Positions 1 through 9,106 are shown, numbered from the stretch's first letter. The stretch: DNA of 64,000 nucleotides from an uncultured Opitutia bacterium (GCA_903859715.1 CAIONS010000027.1:1-64000); one strand, 5' to 3'. The notes: a model not told the origin generated them from the sequence alone. Made by a program: numbers and translations.

Positions 1-74
1 ACGATGCTCTTCCCTCCGTCCACCTCCCGCAGGAGGCGGACTTTGTCTTCGGTATTGTAGCGTTTTCCTTTCAT
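1..74 (-). CDS. IS3-family transposase OrfA, N-terminal fragment cut by the window edge
   Basis: Reading the minus strand from ATG at 74, the first 24 codons give MKGKRYNTEDKVRLLREVDG followed by GKSIV. This resembles the start of the helix-turn-helix OrfA subunit of IS3-type insertion sequences, which binds the element's ends. The rest lies outside the window, so integrity cannot be judged. The start codon abuts an 11-bp hairpin at 75-103, and a purine-rich ribosome site (AAAAAGGA on minus) lies in that hairpin's loop and stem. Assignment rests on a short N-terminus only. Confidence 0.7.
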   Translation of the reverse strand, partial: MKGKRYNTEDKVRLLREVDGGKSI

Positions 75-103
75 GGTCTGGGTCCTTTTTAGGGGCCCAG
101 ACC
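75..103 (-). promoter_or_regulatory. Hairpin over the transposase ribosome-binding site
   Basis: Positions 75-85 pair with 93-103 (11 bp, one G-T wobble) around a 7-nt loop. The stem touches the transposase ATG and includes part of its Shine-Dalgarno stretch. In IS10 and IS50, similar structures block translation of transposase from read-through transcripts; the same role here is inferred. Confidence 0.55.
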
Positions 104-462
104 GACTCTTCAAGCGGCCCGAATAAGCGGGATCACGTCAGTAGTTTTCTATTTTATTAGGTGACAGACATTCCGGTTTGGCCGGAAAGGGTGTTCCCGG
201 TCCATAAGTCGTTAGCAGTATGCTTGCCAAGCGACCTAATGCTCCCGGTTGGTTGTGAAATAACCGCCGAATACCGTGTCATCAGGCTGGCCGTCGCGCG
301 TTGATTACATCGGATGAAGCGCTCTCCGGGTCCGTTGGCTTGGTTTCTGCTACCCTTAAGACGCTTTTCCAGAAGTGGACCCGCCTCCTGTTCACATACG
401 CCGCCTGCGGGCGAATTATTTCAGGCCGGCCCGCCCATGGAGTGAGCTACAACCCAAAACCA
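104..462. other. Gene-free stretch: IS terminal region and porin upstream region
   Basis: No convincing coding sequence is seen between the transposase start and the porin ATG at 463. The left part should contain the end of the insertion sequence, but the terminal inverted repeat cannot be placed because the other end is outside the window. An open frame continues upstream of the porin from 301, but its residues look like translated non-coding DNA and precede a clear signal peptide. Confidence 0.4.
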
Positions 463-1284
463 ATGAATAAGAAAACCTCCTCAGTTATGCTCGTCGCTGC
501 CCTGACGTTGGGCGGATTGACCGCTTCCGCGCAGACCGCGACCACCCCGGCCCCGGCTGCAGCCCCTGTCGCCGACGCGGCCTCCAGCGCATCATGGACG
601 GTCACCCCCTCCATCGCCTCACAATACATGTTCCGCGGCGTCCGCCTGGGCGGCCTCGCCTTCGAGCCCTCATTGGAATATGACAACGGCAATCTCGCCG
701 TCGGAGTGTGGAATAACACTCCGCTGGCCAACAAGGTCCCCGGCCAATCCGATCCGGAGTTCGACTTTTACGGGACCTACACCTTCGAGGTGCAGAAGGA
801 TATCTCCTCCCTGGTGCCAGGCTACACGCTCTACACCTACCCCAATGCGGTCAAGGGCAACGGATTCTATCAGGCCACGTTTGAACCGAACCTGGCCTTC
901 AATTACTCCATTTCCGCGCTGAAACTGACTCCGAAGGTTTACTATGACTTCGTACTCAAGGGTCCGACGCTGGAATTGAACGCCGCATACGCGGTTCCGC
1001 TCAAGGATGCCGGCACGGAACTTGATTTTGCCGCCACCGTCGGCACCTATGAGTGGACTGACGCCGCCGCGAATACGACGCCTTCGGTCAAAAACTGGGG
1101 CAATTACTGGCTCGTCGGTGTCAGTGCCCCGTTCCAAGTGAATAAGGATTCCAAGTTGACGCTGGGCTGGGCTTACACCCAGGGATCGGGCAACTATTTG
1201 AAGCAGGGTGGAACGCCGAAGGTGACCAACACGGGCGCGGTCGGCCGCGGCGTGCTGAGCATCAGCTACGCCTACACCTACTAA
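463..1284 (+). CDS. TorF-like outer-membrane beta-barrel (putative porin)
   Basis: A 273-residue protein with a signal peptide (MNKKTSSVMLVAALTLGGLT, cleavage probably after ASA near residue 24), an Ala/Pro-rich linker, then alternating hydrophobic/polar strands. It ends in the aromatic residues YAYTY, as expected of an outer-membrane beta-barrel. Motifs such as SQYMFRGVRLGG and the pattern of Y/F-rich strands match the TorF/Gcw_chp putative porin family. It probably forms a small channel in the outer membrane; the substrate is unknown. The start at 463 is chosen because the signal peptide begins there. A strong terminator follows, so it is probably monocistronic. Confidence 0.75.
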   Translation: MNKKTSSVMLVAALTLGGLTASAQTATTPAPAAAPVADAASSASWTVTPSIASQYMFRGVRLGGLAFEPSLEYDNGNLAVGVWNNTPLANKVPGQSDPEFDFYGTYTFEVQKDISSLVPGYTLYTYPNAVKGNGFYQATFEPNLAFNYSISALKLTPKVYYDFVLKGPTLELNAAYAVPLKDAGTELDFAATVGTYEWTDAAANTTPSVKNWGNYWLVGVSAPFQVNKDSKLTLGWAYTQGSGNYLKQGGTPKVTNTGAVGRGVLSISYAYTY

Positions 1285-1319
1285 TCCCGGCGCCTTCGCC
1301 AAGTAGCCGTCCGTTCTCC

Positions 1320-1347
1320 GGCCCGCGTCTGGCAGCGCGGGCCTTTT
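1320..1347 (+). terminator. Rho-independent terminator after the porin gene
   Basis: A perfect 8-bp GC stem (GGCCCGCG, 1320-1327, with CGCGGGCC, 1336-1343) and an 8-nt loop are followed by TTTT. It lies 35 bp after the porin stop codon. Confidence 0.8.
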
Positions 1348-1525
1348 CGCGGGTTAAAAGGCTCGGACCGACTACGGCGTGTGACGACTGGCTGCGGGGA
1401 AGGAAAAACTCTTGTCACTGCGCGCGCGCGTCGCGCAGAGTTTGATTTCCAGTGTCATATGCGCGGTAAATATTTCCCGGGGCCGTTGCCCCTTCCGCTC
1501 TGTCTGACGCCCAAGTCCTGCCATC

Positions 1526-2977
1526 ATGATCGAATTCAAAAATAAAATCCTCTTCGTCGGTTACGGCGCGGTCGCCGAATGCACGCTGCCGATCCTCTTC
1601 AAGCACATCAAGGTGCCGGCGAAAAACGTCACAGTGATGGATTTCGAAAACCGCGCGGCCAAGCTGAAGCAGTGGACCGCCAAGGGCGTCCATTTCGTGC
1701 GCGACCGCGTGACCGAGGAGAACATGGGCAAGCTGCTCGCGAAGCACGTCGGTGCCGGCGACATTCTCATCGACCTCGCCTGGAACATCGACGCCCTCGA
1801 GATCCTGCAGTGGTGCCGCGATCACGGCGTGATGTACATCAACACGTCGACCGAGCTCTGGGATCCGTACAAGACCGGCGCGCATCCGACGGAGAAGACC
1901 CTTTACTGGCGTCACATGAACCTCCGCAAGATGACGTCGAAGTGGAAGACCAAGGGCGCCACGGCCGTCATCGAGCACGGCGCCAACCCGGGGCTCATCT
2001 CGCATTTCGTGAAGCAGGGCCTGATCGACATCGGCAGGAAGCTCATCGCCGACAAGAAGGTGAAGGGCGCCGCCGCCAAGAAGATCGCCACGCTCAGCGA
2101 GGCCGGGTCGTTCAACCTCCTCGCCCAGGCGCTCGGCGTGAAGGTCATCCACTGCTCGGAGCGTGACACGCAGATCACGGACCAGCCGAAGCAAGTCGAC
2201 GAGTTCGTGAACACCTGGAGCATCGAGGGCTTCCGCGAGGAAGGCACCACGACCTCCGAGCTGGGCTGGGGCACGCACGAGAAGCAGCTGCCGAGGTACG
2301 CCTTTCAGCACAAGAACGGTCCGAAGAATCAGATTTGCATCGCGCGCATGGGCATCAACACATGGGTCCGCTCCTGGGTGCCGGGCTGGGATATCCAGGG
2401 CATGGTCGTCCGCCACGGCGAGGCGTTCACGATCTCTGACAAGCTGACTGTCTGGAAGAACGGCAAGGCCGTCTACCGCCCGACGATGCACTACGCCTAC
2501 TGCCCGTGCGACGAGGCCATCGCCTCGCTGAACGAGATGCGCGGCTACAATTACAAGCTGAACGTCAACCAGCGCATCATGAACGACGAGATCACCAGCG
2601 GGGCCGACGTCCTCGGCGCCCTGATCATGGGCCATGATTACAACGCGTGGTGGGTCGGCAGCGACCTCAGCATCGAGGAGTCCCGCCGGCTCGTTCCGCA
2701 CCAGAATGCGACGACCATGCAGGTGGCGATCTCGGTCGTGGCCGCGCTGATGTGGATGATCAAGCACCCGCTCGAGAGCGTCTGCGTGGCGGACGACCTC
2801 CCGCACGACTTCATCCTCAAGGTTTCCAAGCCCTACCTCGGCAAGTGGATCTCGAAGCCGTACGATTGGACGCCGCTGAAGAATCGCGACACGACGTTCG
2901 ACGCCTACGCCAAGCCCGACCTCGACAAGAAGGATCCCTGGCAGTTCAAGAACTTCCTGATCTCCGACGCCGGCTGA
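1526..2977 (+). CDS. hss: Homospermidine synthase (bacterial, saccharopine dehydrogenase-like fold)
   Basis: The 483-residue product has an N-terminal Rossmann nucleotide site (ILFVGYGAVAE, about 8-18) and the length and layout of bacterial homospermidine synthase. That NAD-dependent cytoplasmic enzyme joins aminobutyl groups of putrescine to make sym-homospermidine. The next gene, 11 bp downstream, is an ornithine-decarboxylase-type enzyme that would supply putrescine, so the two probably form a polyamine operon. The main alternative is carboxynorspermidine dehydrogenase, which is related but shorter (about 400 residues) and pairs with a decarboxylase bearing a different active-site signature. 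The start at 1526 gives the expected N-terminus before the Rossmann motif. Confidence 0.8.
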   Translation: MIEFKNKILFVGYGAVAECTLPILFKHIKVPAKNVTVMDFENRAAKLKQWTAKGVHFVRDRVTEENMGKLLAKHVGAGDILIDLAWNIDALEILQWCRDHGVMYINTSTELWDPYKTGAHPTEKTLYWRHMNLRKMTSKWKTKGATAVIEHGANPGLISHFVKQGLIDIGRKLIADKKVKGAAAKKIATLSEAGSFNLLAQALGVKVIHCSERDTQITDQPKQVDEFVNTWSIEGFREEGTTTSELGWGTHEKQLPRYAFQHKNGPKNQICIARMGINTWVRSWVPGWDIQGMVVRHGEAFTISDKLTVWKNGKAVYRPTMHYAYCPCDEAIASLNEMRGYNYKLNVNQRIMNDEITSGADVLGALIMGHDYNAWWVGSDLSIEESRRLVPHQNATTMQVAISVVAALMWMIKHPLESVCVADDLPHDFILKVSKPYLGKWISKPYDWTPLKNRDTTFDAYAKPDLDKKDPWQFKNFLISDAG

Positions 2978-2988
2978 GGCGCGCCCCG

Positions 2989-4128
2989 ATGATCGCGAAG
3001 TCCCTCCTTCAGAAACTGGCGAGAAAGCACGGCACGCCGCTCTTCGTGATCGATCACGAAGAGCTGCGGAAGAACTACCGCCAGTTTCGGAAATACCTGC
3101 CGCGCGTGCAGGTTTACTTCGCCGTCAAGGCCAACTCCGATCCCGCGATCGTCCGGACCCTCTTCAAGGAGGGCTCGAGCTTCGATGTCGCCTCGATGCC
3201 GGAGTTCATGATCGTCCACGAGAACATCAAGCATCTGCCGGCGAAAAAGCGGCAGGAGTGGATCTGGGACAAGATCATCTATGCCAATCCGACCAAGCCG
3301 GCCGACACGCTGGAGAAACTGAACCAGTACAAGCCGCTCGTCACCTTCGACAGCTTCGAGGAGATCAGGAAGATCAAGCAGCACGCCCCCAACGCCGGGC
3401 TGGCGCTCCGCCTGCAGGTGCCGAACACCGGCGCGATGGTGGAGCTGTCGTCCAAGTTCGGCGCGGCGCCGGGCGAGGCGGTGGACATGATCCTCGCGGC
3501 CGACAAGGCCGGCCTGACGGTCGAGGGCATCAGCTTCCATGTGGGCAGCCAGACGACCAACTTTGAGAACTACGTCCAGGCGCTGAACCTGACGGCGAGC
3601 GTCTTCAAGGAGGCCAAGGATCGCGGCTACACGAAGATGAACCTGATCGACATCGGCGGCGGATTTCCCGCGCCCTACGATGCGAGTGTAAAGCCGTTCA
3701 AGGAGCTCGCGAAGGTGATCAACACTGAGATCGACCGGCTGTTTCCGAAGGACATCCAGATTCTCGCCGAGCCCGGCCGGTTTCTCGTGGCCTCGGCGGG
3801 CTACGCGGTTTCCAAGGTCATCGGCAAGGCCGTGCGCGACGGCAAAATGTGCTACTACATCAACGATGGCGTGTACCACACCTACTCCGGCGTCATCTTC
3901 GACCACTGCAAATATCCGGTGAAGGCGTTCAAGCAGGGGCCGACGCAGATCTGCTCGGTCTTCGGCCCGACCTGCGACGCGCTCGACGTGGTTTCGATGG
4001 CGGAAAACCTGCCCGACCTCGAGCGGGATGATTTCGTCTACAGCGTGAACATCGGCGCCTACAGCCACGCCTCGGCGACCTTCTTCAACGGCTTCCCGCC
4101 GGCGACGGTCGTGCACGTGAACCAATAA
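2989..4128 (+). CDS. Ornithine/lysine decarboxylase, alanine-racemase fold (type III PLP)
   Basis: A 379-residue PLP enzyme. Lys47 in YFAVKANS is the expected Schiff-base lysine. HVGSQ, IGGGFP and AEPGRF form the cofactor and phosphate site. GPTCDALD (about 326-333, Cys329) carries the CD dyad typical of ornithine decarboxylases, rather than the form usual in carboxynorspermidine decarboxylase. It should convert ornithine to putrescine (possibly lysine to cadaverine as well) for the upstream homospermidine synthase. The upstream open frame from 2647 is only overlap with hss; ATG 2989 gives the family N-terminus. It is transcribed towards argJ, with an inverted repeat between the two. Confidence 0.85.
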   Translation: MIAKSLLQKLARKHGTPLFVIDHEELRKNYRQFRKYLPRVQVYFAVKANSDPAIVRTLFKEGSSFDVASMPEFMIVHENIKHLPAKKRQEWIWDKIIYANPTKPADTLEKLNQYKPLVTFDSFEEIRKIKQHAPNAGLALRLQVPNTGAMVELSSKFGAAPGEAVDMILAADKAGLTVEGISFHVGSQTTNFENYVQALNLTASVFKEAKDRGYTKMNLIDIGGGFPAPYDASVKPFKELAKVINTEIDRLFPKDIQILAEPGRFLVASAGYAVSKVIGKAVRDGKMCYYINDGVYHTYSGVIFDHCKYPVKAFKQGPTQICSVFGPTCDALDVVSMAENLPDLERDDFVYSVNIGAYSHASATFFNGFPPATVVHVNQ

Positions 4129-4142
4129 TCCTTGGTTTGGTT

Positions 4143-4233
4143 GTAGGGCGGGGTCGCTGACCCCGCTGGTCTTGGCTGGAGGTGGGACGCGTTGGCTCCA
4201 ACGCGGAAGACGGGGTCAGCGACCCTGCCCTAC
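4143..4233. repeat. Inverted pair of GTAG-hairpin (REP-like) elements, family B
   Basis: The left unit (4143-4165) is GTAGGGC followed by the hairpin GGGGTC-GCT-GACCCC. The right unit (4211-4233) is its inverted copy ending in CTAC. Between them CGCGTTGG/CCAACGCG (4188-4205) forms an inner hairpin. It lies between the convergent odc-like gene and argJ and may also end transcription. Other copies: 35620-35644 (single) and 59926-60024. Confidence 0.85.
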
Positions 4234-4241
4234 AAATCGAC

Positions 4242-5558
4242 CTAGCTCCGGTAATCCGCGTTTTCGCTCACGTACTCGTGGGTGAGATCGCCGCCGAGCA
4301 CGGTGGCGCTGGCGGTGCCATGGCCAAGGTCTGCGACGATCTCCACGCAGCGTTCGTGCGGCGGATAGCTGATCGGCGCGGTGAAGACACCGTCCTTCGG
4401 CAAGGCGCTCGCATAGAGCTCGGCCTCGCGCAGATGTGCGACGAGCGCGGTCTCCTTGGCGGGGTTCAATTGAAATACACCGTTGGCGAAGATTTCGATA
4501 CCGCCGAGCGTCAGGCGGAGATGCGACAAATCCGTGGAAGGAGCCTGCGCACCCACGTGCTTGCCGATGGCTTGGACGAGCCGGCCGACATTCGGGTCGT
4601 TGCCGGCGACCGCGCATTTAAAAAGCGGGGCATTGACGATCGCCTTGCCAAGTGCCCGCGCCAGTTCCGCCGTGGGCGCATGCTGCACCTGCACGCGGAT
4701 CACGTGGCGCACGCCTTCGCCGTTGCGCACGACGTCCTCGGCCAGATCGCGGCACACAGTGGTGAGCGCCTGCTCAAAGGCCGCATGATCGACTCCGGGC
4801 ACACGGCCGGACGAAACCAACGCGACGGTGTCGGAGGTGCTCGTATCGCTGTCGACGCTGATGGTGTTGAAGGTCGCATTCACCGCCCGGGTGAGCATCG
4901 CGCGCAGTTCAGCGCGCGGCACGGCGAGATCCGTCAAGACATAGACGAGCATCGTGGCCATGTTCGGCTCGATCATGCCCGCACCCTTGGCGATGCCCAC
5001 GATGCTGCCACCGCCGAGATCGGCGCGGCGGATTTTCGGATAAAGGTCGGTGGTCACGATGCCCTCGGCCGCCGGCAGGATGGATCCACCGGTGAGCGTG
5101 CTGACCGCCGAGGGCAGGGCGCCGATCATTGCTTCTACGGGCAGGCCCCAGCCGATCACGCCGGTGGAGCTGGGCAGAATCTGCCCGGGCTTCAGCTCGA
5201 GCAGGCGCGCGGTTTCGGCGCAAATTTTCTCCGAGGCCTCCACGCCGCCCGGCGCGCAGACGTTCGACACCTTGTTGTTCACGATGATGGCGCCGAGCGT
5301 TGGCTCATCGAGCCGGCGCCGGCCGATCACGATGGGCGCGCCGGGCAGCGCGTTGCGTGTGAAGACCGCGGCGAAATCCGCGGTCGGCCGGTCGAGCGCG
5401 ATGAGCGTAAGCGTCATCTTCGCGGGCTTGGGCGCCTCGCGCGGCGTGAAATCAAACCGCATCGTGCCGACACGAAACCCGGCAGGCAGCCTGGCCTGCG
5501 ATACAAGCCAGGTGTGATGCGCCTCGCGGGAGGCGAAGGTGAGATGAGTGCTGGACAC
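4242..5558 (-). CDS. argJ: Glutamate N-acetyltransferase / amino-acid acetyltransferase ArgJ
   Basis: A 438-residue member of the ArgJ family, which recycles acetyl from N-acetylornithine onto glutamate in the cyclic arginine pathway. KGAGMIEPNMATML contains the autoproteolytic Ala-Thr site, with Thr202 as the expected new N-terminal nucleophile. SSTGVIGWGLP supplies the oxyanion-hole Thr-Gly, and SDTSTSDTV is conserved. Oddity: the segment usually read as NSGNANACTG is NNKVSNVCAPGG here (about 94-105). It is divergent from argB, 203 bp away, consistent with shared control of arginine synthesis, though no operator was recognised. Confidence 0.9.
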   Translation of the reverse strand: MSSTHLTFASREAHHTWLVSQARLPAGFRVGTMRFDFTPREAPKPAKMTLTLIALDRPTADFAAVFTRNALPGAPIVIGRRRLDEPTLGAIIVNNKVSNVCAPGGVEASEKICAETARLLELKPGQILPSSTGVIGWGLPVEAMIGALPSAVSTLTGGSILPAAEGIVTTDLYPKIRRADLGGGSIVGIAKGAGMIEPNMATMLVYVLTDLAVPRAELRAMLTRAVNATFNTISVDSDTSTSDTVALVSSGRVPGVDHAAFEQALTTVCRDLAEDVVRNGEGVRHVIRVQVQHAPTAELARALGKAIVNAPLFKCAVAGNDPNVGRLVQAIGKHVGAQAPSTDLSHLRLTLGGIEIFANGVFQLNPAKETALVAHLREAELYASALPKDGVFTAPISYPPHERCVEIVADLGHGTASATVLGGDLTHEYVSENADYRS

Positions 5559-5761
5559 GAGAAAGCAGTGTGCGCGCTGTGGGCCGGAGTGAAGTAGATT
5601 TTATTGTTACGAAATTACGGCTGCGGCTCGCGGCTGAAAATTTTTGTGGAAATGCGCGGCCGGTGTGCCTTATTCACGTGCTTACTTTCGAAAACCACCG
5701 TGCACGCTGACTTCCTTGTTTCCTCTTTTTCCGCGGCCCAGAGCCGCGCGCTTTAATCGCG

Positions 5762-6643
5762 ATGAATGTCGCTGAAGTCACGGCCAAGGCGAAGGTCCTC
5801 ATTGAGGCGCTGCCCTATATCCAGGATTTCCGGGGCTCCACGTTTGTCGTGAAGTACGGCGGAAGCTTCATGGATGATCCGGATCCGATCGCGCGCGCGC
5901 GCGTTGCCTACGACGTCGCATTCCTCGCGGCCGTCGGGATCAACGTTGTTGTCGTCCACGGTGGCGGCAAGGCCATCACGCGGGCCATGGAGTCGTCCGG
6001 CCTGAAGGCCACGTTCGTCAACGGCATGCGCGTGACGGACGAGGCCACGATCTCCGTCGTGAGGAAGACCCTCGACGAGATCGTCAACAAGGATGTCTGC
6101 GACGCCATTTTCTCGGCGAAGGGTAAGCCGAAGGGCCTGCCGGGCGACACAGTGCTCGTCTGCCAGAAGCTCACCACGGACGACGATGGCAACGCGGTCG
6201 ACCTCGGCTACGTCGGCGACGTGACCGAAGTGAAGGTGAAGCTCATCAAGAAGGAGATTGCCGATGGCTATATCCCGGTGATCTCGCCCGTGGCCGAGGG
6301 GCTCGATGGCAAGCCGTACAACGTGAACGCCGACCTCGTTGCGGGTCGCGTCGCGAGCGCGCTGCGCGCCCGCCGCTTGGTTTACATGAGCGATGTGCCC
6401 GGCCTGCTGGCGAATCCGGCGGACATGGAGTCGCTCATTTCCACGCTCAAGATCAGCCAGATCGACGACCTGAAAAAGAAAGGCGTGATCGACAAGGGCA
6501 TGCGCCCGAAGGTGCTCAGCGCCATGCGCGCGCTGCAGGAAGGCGTGCAGCGCGTCCATTTCATCGACGGCCGCCTGCCGCACAGCCTGCTGCTCGAGAT
6601 CTTCACCGACCGAGGCATCGGGACGGAAATCGTCCAGGGCTGA
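5762..6643 (+). CDS. argB: Acetylglutamate kinase
   Basis: A 293-residue amino-acid kinase with KYGGS near residue 30, VVVHGGGKA in the substrate loop and NVNADLVAG near the nucleotide site. It phosphorylates N-acetylglutamate with ATP, the second step of arginine synthesis, in the cytoplasm. The length is typical of a full enzyme. It is the first gene of the argB-argD-argF-argG run; the upstream gap to divergent argJ must hold the promoters. Confidence 0.93.
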   Translation: MNVAEVTAKAKVLIEALPYIQDFRGSTFVVKYGGSFMDDPDPIARARVAYDVAFLAAVGINVVVVHGGGKAITRAMESSGLKATFVNGMRVTDEATISVVRKTLDEIVNKDVCDAIFSAKGKPKGLPGDTVLVCQKLTTDDDGNAVDLGYVGDVTEVKVKLIKKEIADGYIPVISPVAEGLDGKPYNVNADLVAGRVASALRARRLVYMSDVPGLLANPADMESLISTLKISQIDDLKKKGVIDKGMRPKVLSAMRALQEGVQRVHFIDGRLPHSLLLEIFTDRGIGTEIVQG

Positions 6644-6660
6644 ACTATTTTCGATTCTTG

Positions 6661-6734
6661 ATTCTCGATTTTGGATTGGTTCGCACCCGGTGCGTCCGAC
6701 CGAAGTCGAAGATCAGGAATCCAAAACCGAAAAT
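6661..6734. repeat. AT-rich inverted repeat between argB and argD
   Basis: ATTCTCGATTTTGGATT (6661-6677) faces an imperfect inverted copy (6718-6734), 15 of 17 bases matching. A small CGCACC/GGTGCG hairpin lies in the middle. The right arm ends 2 bp before the argD start, so it may affect argD translation. It is much more AT-rich than its surroundings. Confidence 0.65.
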
Positions 6735-6736
6735 CC

Positions 6737-7954
6737 ATGAACCCGCCCTCCATCATCCGCACCAGCACCGCTGAGCTCTACGATGCCAACGTGCTGAAGA
6801 ACTATGCTCGTCCCGCCCTGACGCTGGTGCGAGGCGCCGGGGCGCAGGTCTGGGACGACGCGGGCAACCGCTACCTGGATTTCACCTCGGGGATCGCGGT
6901 GAGTTCGCTCGGCCATTGTCATCCACACTGGGTCGCGGCGATCTCGCGCCAGGCCGGCGAGCTGATCCACGTCAGCAATCTTTTCCGCCACCCCAACCAG
7001 GGCGAACTCGCGCGCCGCATCGTGCAGCGGGCCGGCCCGGGCCGGGTCTTCTTCTGCAACAGCGGCGGCGAGGCCGACGAGGCGCTCATCAAGCTTTCGC
7101 GGCTGCACGGCTTGGCGAAGAGCGGCGTGGAAGGAAAATGCATCAAGGTCATCTGTGCGAAGAACGCGTTTCACGGCCGCATGTTCGGCGGCATGAGCGC
7201 GACGCCGCAGGAGAAAATCCAGAAGGGATTCCGCCCGCTCGTGGCCGGCTTTGCCTTCGGCGAGCTGAACAACCTGCAGAGCTTCGCGGACCTGATCGAC
7301 GCCGACACGGCGGCGATCTTCGTGGAGACGATCCAAGGGGAGGGCGGCATCAATCCCTGCACGCCGGAGTTCCTGCGCGGGTTGCGCCAGCTGTGCGACC
7401 AGCACAACCTGCTGCTCCTGCTCGACGAAGTGCAGTGCGGCGTGGGCCGGACGGGGAAATTCTACGCGTTCGAACATGCCGGCATTCTGCCGGATGCCAT
7501 CGCCATGGCGAAGGGTCTGGGCGGTGGCTTTCCCATTGGCGCGATCTGGATCCGCGACCGCTTCGCGGACCTGTTCACCCCGGGCAGCCATGGCACGACC
7601 TTCGGCGGCACGCCGCTGGCCTGCGCGGCGGGACTGGCGGTGCTCGATGTCTTCGAACGGGAAAACATCCTCGAGACCGTGCGCGCGCGCAGCGGCCCGT
7701 GGATCGAGGCGCTGTCGAAGTTCATCGCGGAATTTTCCAACCAGGTGGTCGCGGTCCGGGGCAAGGGATATCTGGTAGGCATCCAGCTCACGTCGGATCC
7801 GGCGCCCTACGTCGCGGCCCTGCGCGAGCACGGGCTGCTGGTGGTGAGCGCGGGTGGCAACGTCATCCGCGTGTTTCCGCCATTGGTCGCCACGACGGAG
7901 GAACTGGCCCAATCGGTCGGGATCTTCCGCACGGTTTTCTCCGCCAAGGCCTGA
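6737..7954 (+). CDS. argD: Acetylornithine aminotransferase
   Basis: A 405-residue class III PLP aminotransferase converting N-acetylglutamate semialdehyde to N-acetylornithine, possibly also succinyl-diaminopimelate intermediates. FFCNSGGEADEALIKL, LLDEVQCGVGRTG and IAMAKGLGGG are present, with Lys259 as the PLP lysine. SHGTTFGGTPLA lines the active site. ATG 6737 is preferred over the longer open frame from 6671, which runs through the inverted repeat. No clear Shine-Dalgarno is visible. It lies between argB and argF on the same strand. Confidence 0.92.
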   Translation: MNPPSIIRTSTAELYDANVLKNYARPALTLVRGAGAQVWDDAGNRYLDFTSGIAVSSLGHCHPHWVAAISRQAGELIHVSNLFRHPNQGELARRIVQRAGPGRVFFCNSGGEADEALIKLSRLHGLAKSGVEGKCIKVICAKNAFHGRMFGGMSATPQEKIQKGFRPLVAGFAFGELNNLQSFADLIDADTAAIFVETIQGEGGINPCTPEFLRGLRQLCDQHNLLLLLDEVQCGVGRTGKFYAFEHAGILPDAIAMAKGLGGGFPIGAIWIRDRFADLFTPGSHGTTFGGTPLACAAGLAVLDVFERENILETVRARSGPWIEALSKFIAEFSNQVVAVRGKGYLVGIQLTSDPAPYVAALREHGLLVVSAGGNVIRVFPPLVATTEELAQSVGIFRTVFSAKA

Positions 7955-8028
7955 TTTCCAGCCAGTTTGGCGGGAAATTTGCTCTCGTGCACCCTCCCGG
8001 CGCCCGTTTAACGTCATCCTTTTCCCAG

Positions 8029-8979
8029 ATGAAGCACTTCCTTAAAGAGACCGACTTCAAGGCCCATGAGCTGGCCGGGGTGTTTGCGCTCGCCCGGGAA
8101 TTCAAGGCCCAGCGGGGTCGCGCCGCCTCGGCGGTGCTTGCCGGGCAGACGTGGGCGCTGCTTTTTTCCAAGTCGAGCACGCGCACGCGGGTTTCCTTTG
8201 AGGTCGGTATCCACGAGCTGGGCGGGAACCCGCTGTTCCTGAACCGGAATGACATTCAGCTCGGCCGGGGCGAGTCCGTCGAAGATACCGCCCGCGTGCT
8301 CTCGCGCTTCGTCCATGGCCTGATCGTGCGCACCTTTGACCACAACGACGTCGTGCGGCTTGCGGCGGCGGCCAGCGTTCCCGTGATCAACGGGCTCACG
8401 GATTTCCTGCATCCCTGCCAGATTTACTCGGACGCCTTCACGGCGGCCGAAATTTGGGCCGGGCCGGGCGGCGATCTGGTCGGATCCCTGAAGGGCCGCA
8501 AGATCGCCTATCTCGGCGACACCTGCTTCAATATGGCCAACTCGTGGATCCTCGGGGCGAGCCTGTTCGGCATGAAGGTCGCGCTGGCTGGTCCGCAGGT
8601 TTATGAGCCGGGTCCGGAGATCAAGGCGCAGCTCGCCGCCGAAGGCCGCGCCGCCGATTACCAGTTTACGACCGATCCCTTTGAAGCCGTAAAGGACGCC
8701 GACATCGTTTACACCGATGTTTGGGCCAGCATGGGCCAGGAAGACGAGGCCGAGGAGCGCATTGCGCAAATGCAGCCCTACGCCGCGACGGCGAAGCTGT
8801 TTGCGGCGGCCAAGCCCGACGCACTCTTCATGCACTGCCTGCCCGCGCACCCAGGCGAGGAAGTTGAGCAGGCGGTCCTCGACAACCCGCGCTCTGTGAT
8901 CTTCGACCAGGCTGAAAACCGCCTCCACATGCAGAAGGCGATTTTGGCGACGCTGAGTCGGCATCACGCGGCCCCATAG
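8029..8979 (+). CDS. argF: Ornithine carbamoyltransferase
   Basis: A 316-residue transcarbamoylase making citrulline from ornithine and carbamoyl phosphate. FSKSSTRTRVSFE is the carbamoyl-phosphate loop, DFLHPCQ follows, and FMHCLPAHPGEEV is the ornithine-binding HCLP motif that separates it from aspartate transcarbamoylase. ATG 8029 gives the standard N-terminus 74 bp after argD. Carbamoyl phosphate would come from the synthase whose large subunit is encoded at 35804. Confidence 0.94.
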   Translation: MKHFLKETDFKAHELAGVFALAREFKAQRGRAASAVLAGQTWALLFSKSSTRTRVSFEVGIHELGGNPLFLNRNDIQLGRGESVEDTARVLSRFVHGLIVRTFDHNDVVRLAAAASVPVINGLTDFLHPCQIYSDAFTAAEIWAGPGGDLVGSLKGRKIAYLGDTCFNMANSWILGASLFGMKVALAGPQVYEPGPEIKAQLAAEGRAADYQFTTDPFEAVKDADIVYTDVWASMGQEDEAEERIAQMQPYAATAKLFAAAKPDALFMHCLPAHPGEEVEQAVLDNPRSVIFDQAENRLHMQKAILATLSRHHAAP

Positions 8980-8987
8980 TTCCTCGG

Positions 8988-9106
8988 CGAACATCGAACG
9001 TTCAACGTCGAACGTTGAAGCCAGCCTCCTCACGTCGGCTGCTACCACGCTGTCCGGGCGCTTGGCGTTCAAGGTTGGAAGTTGGACGTTGAAGGTTCGA
9101 TGTTCG
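8988..9106. repeat. Long palindrome (family F) carrying a nested GTAG element
   Basis: Starts CGAACATCGAACG and ends with an inverted related sequence (GGTTCGATGTTCG). Inside, at 9021-9045, a single family A unit lies in minus orientation (GTAGCAGCC on minus). Related family F sequence occurs at 50849-50892 and 58908-59023. It fills most of the argF-argG gap. Confidence 0.8.
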
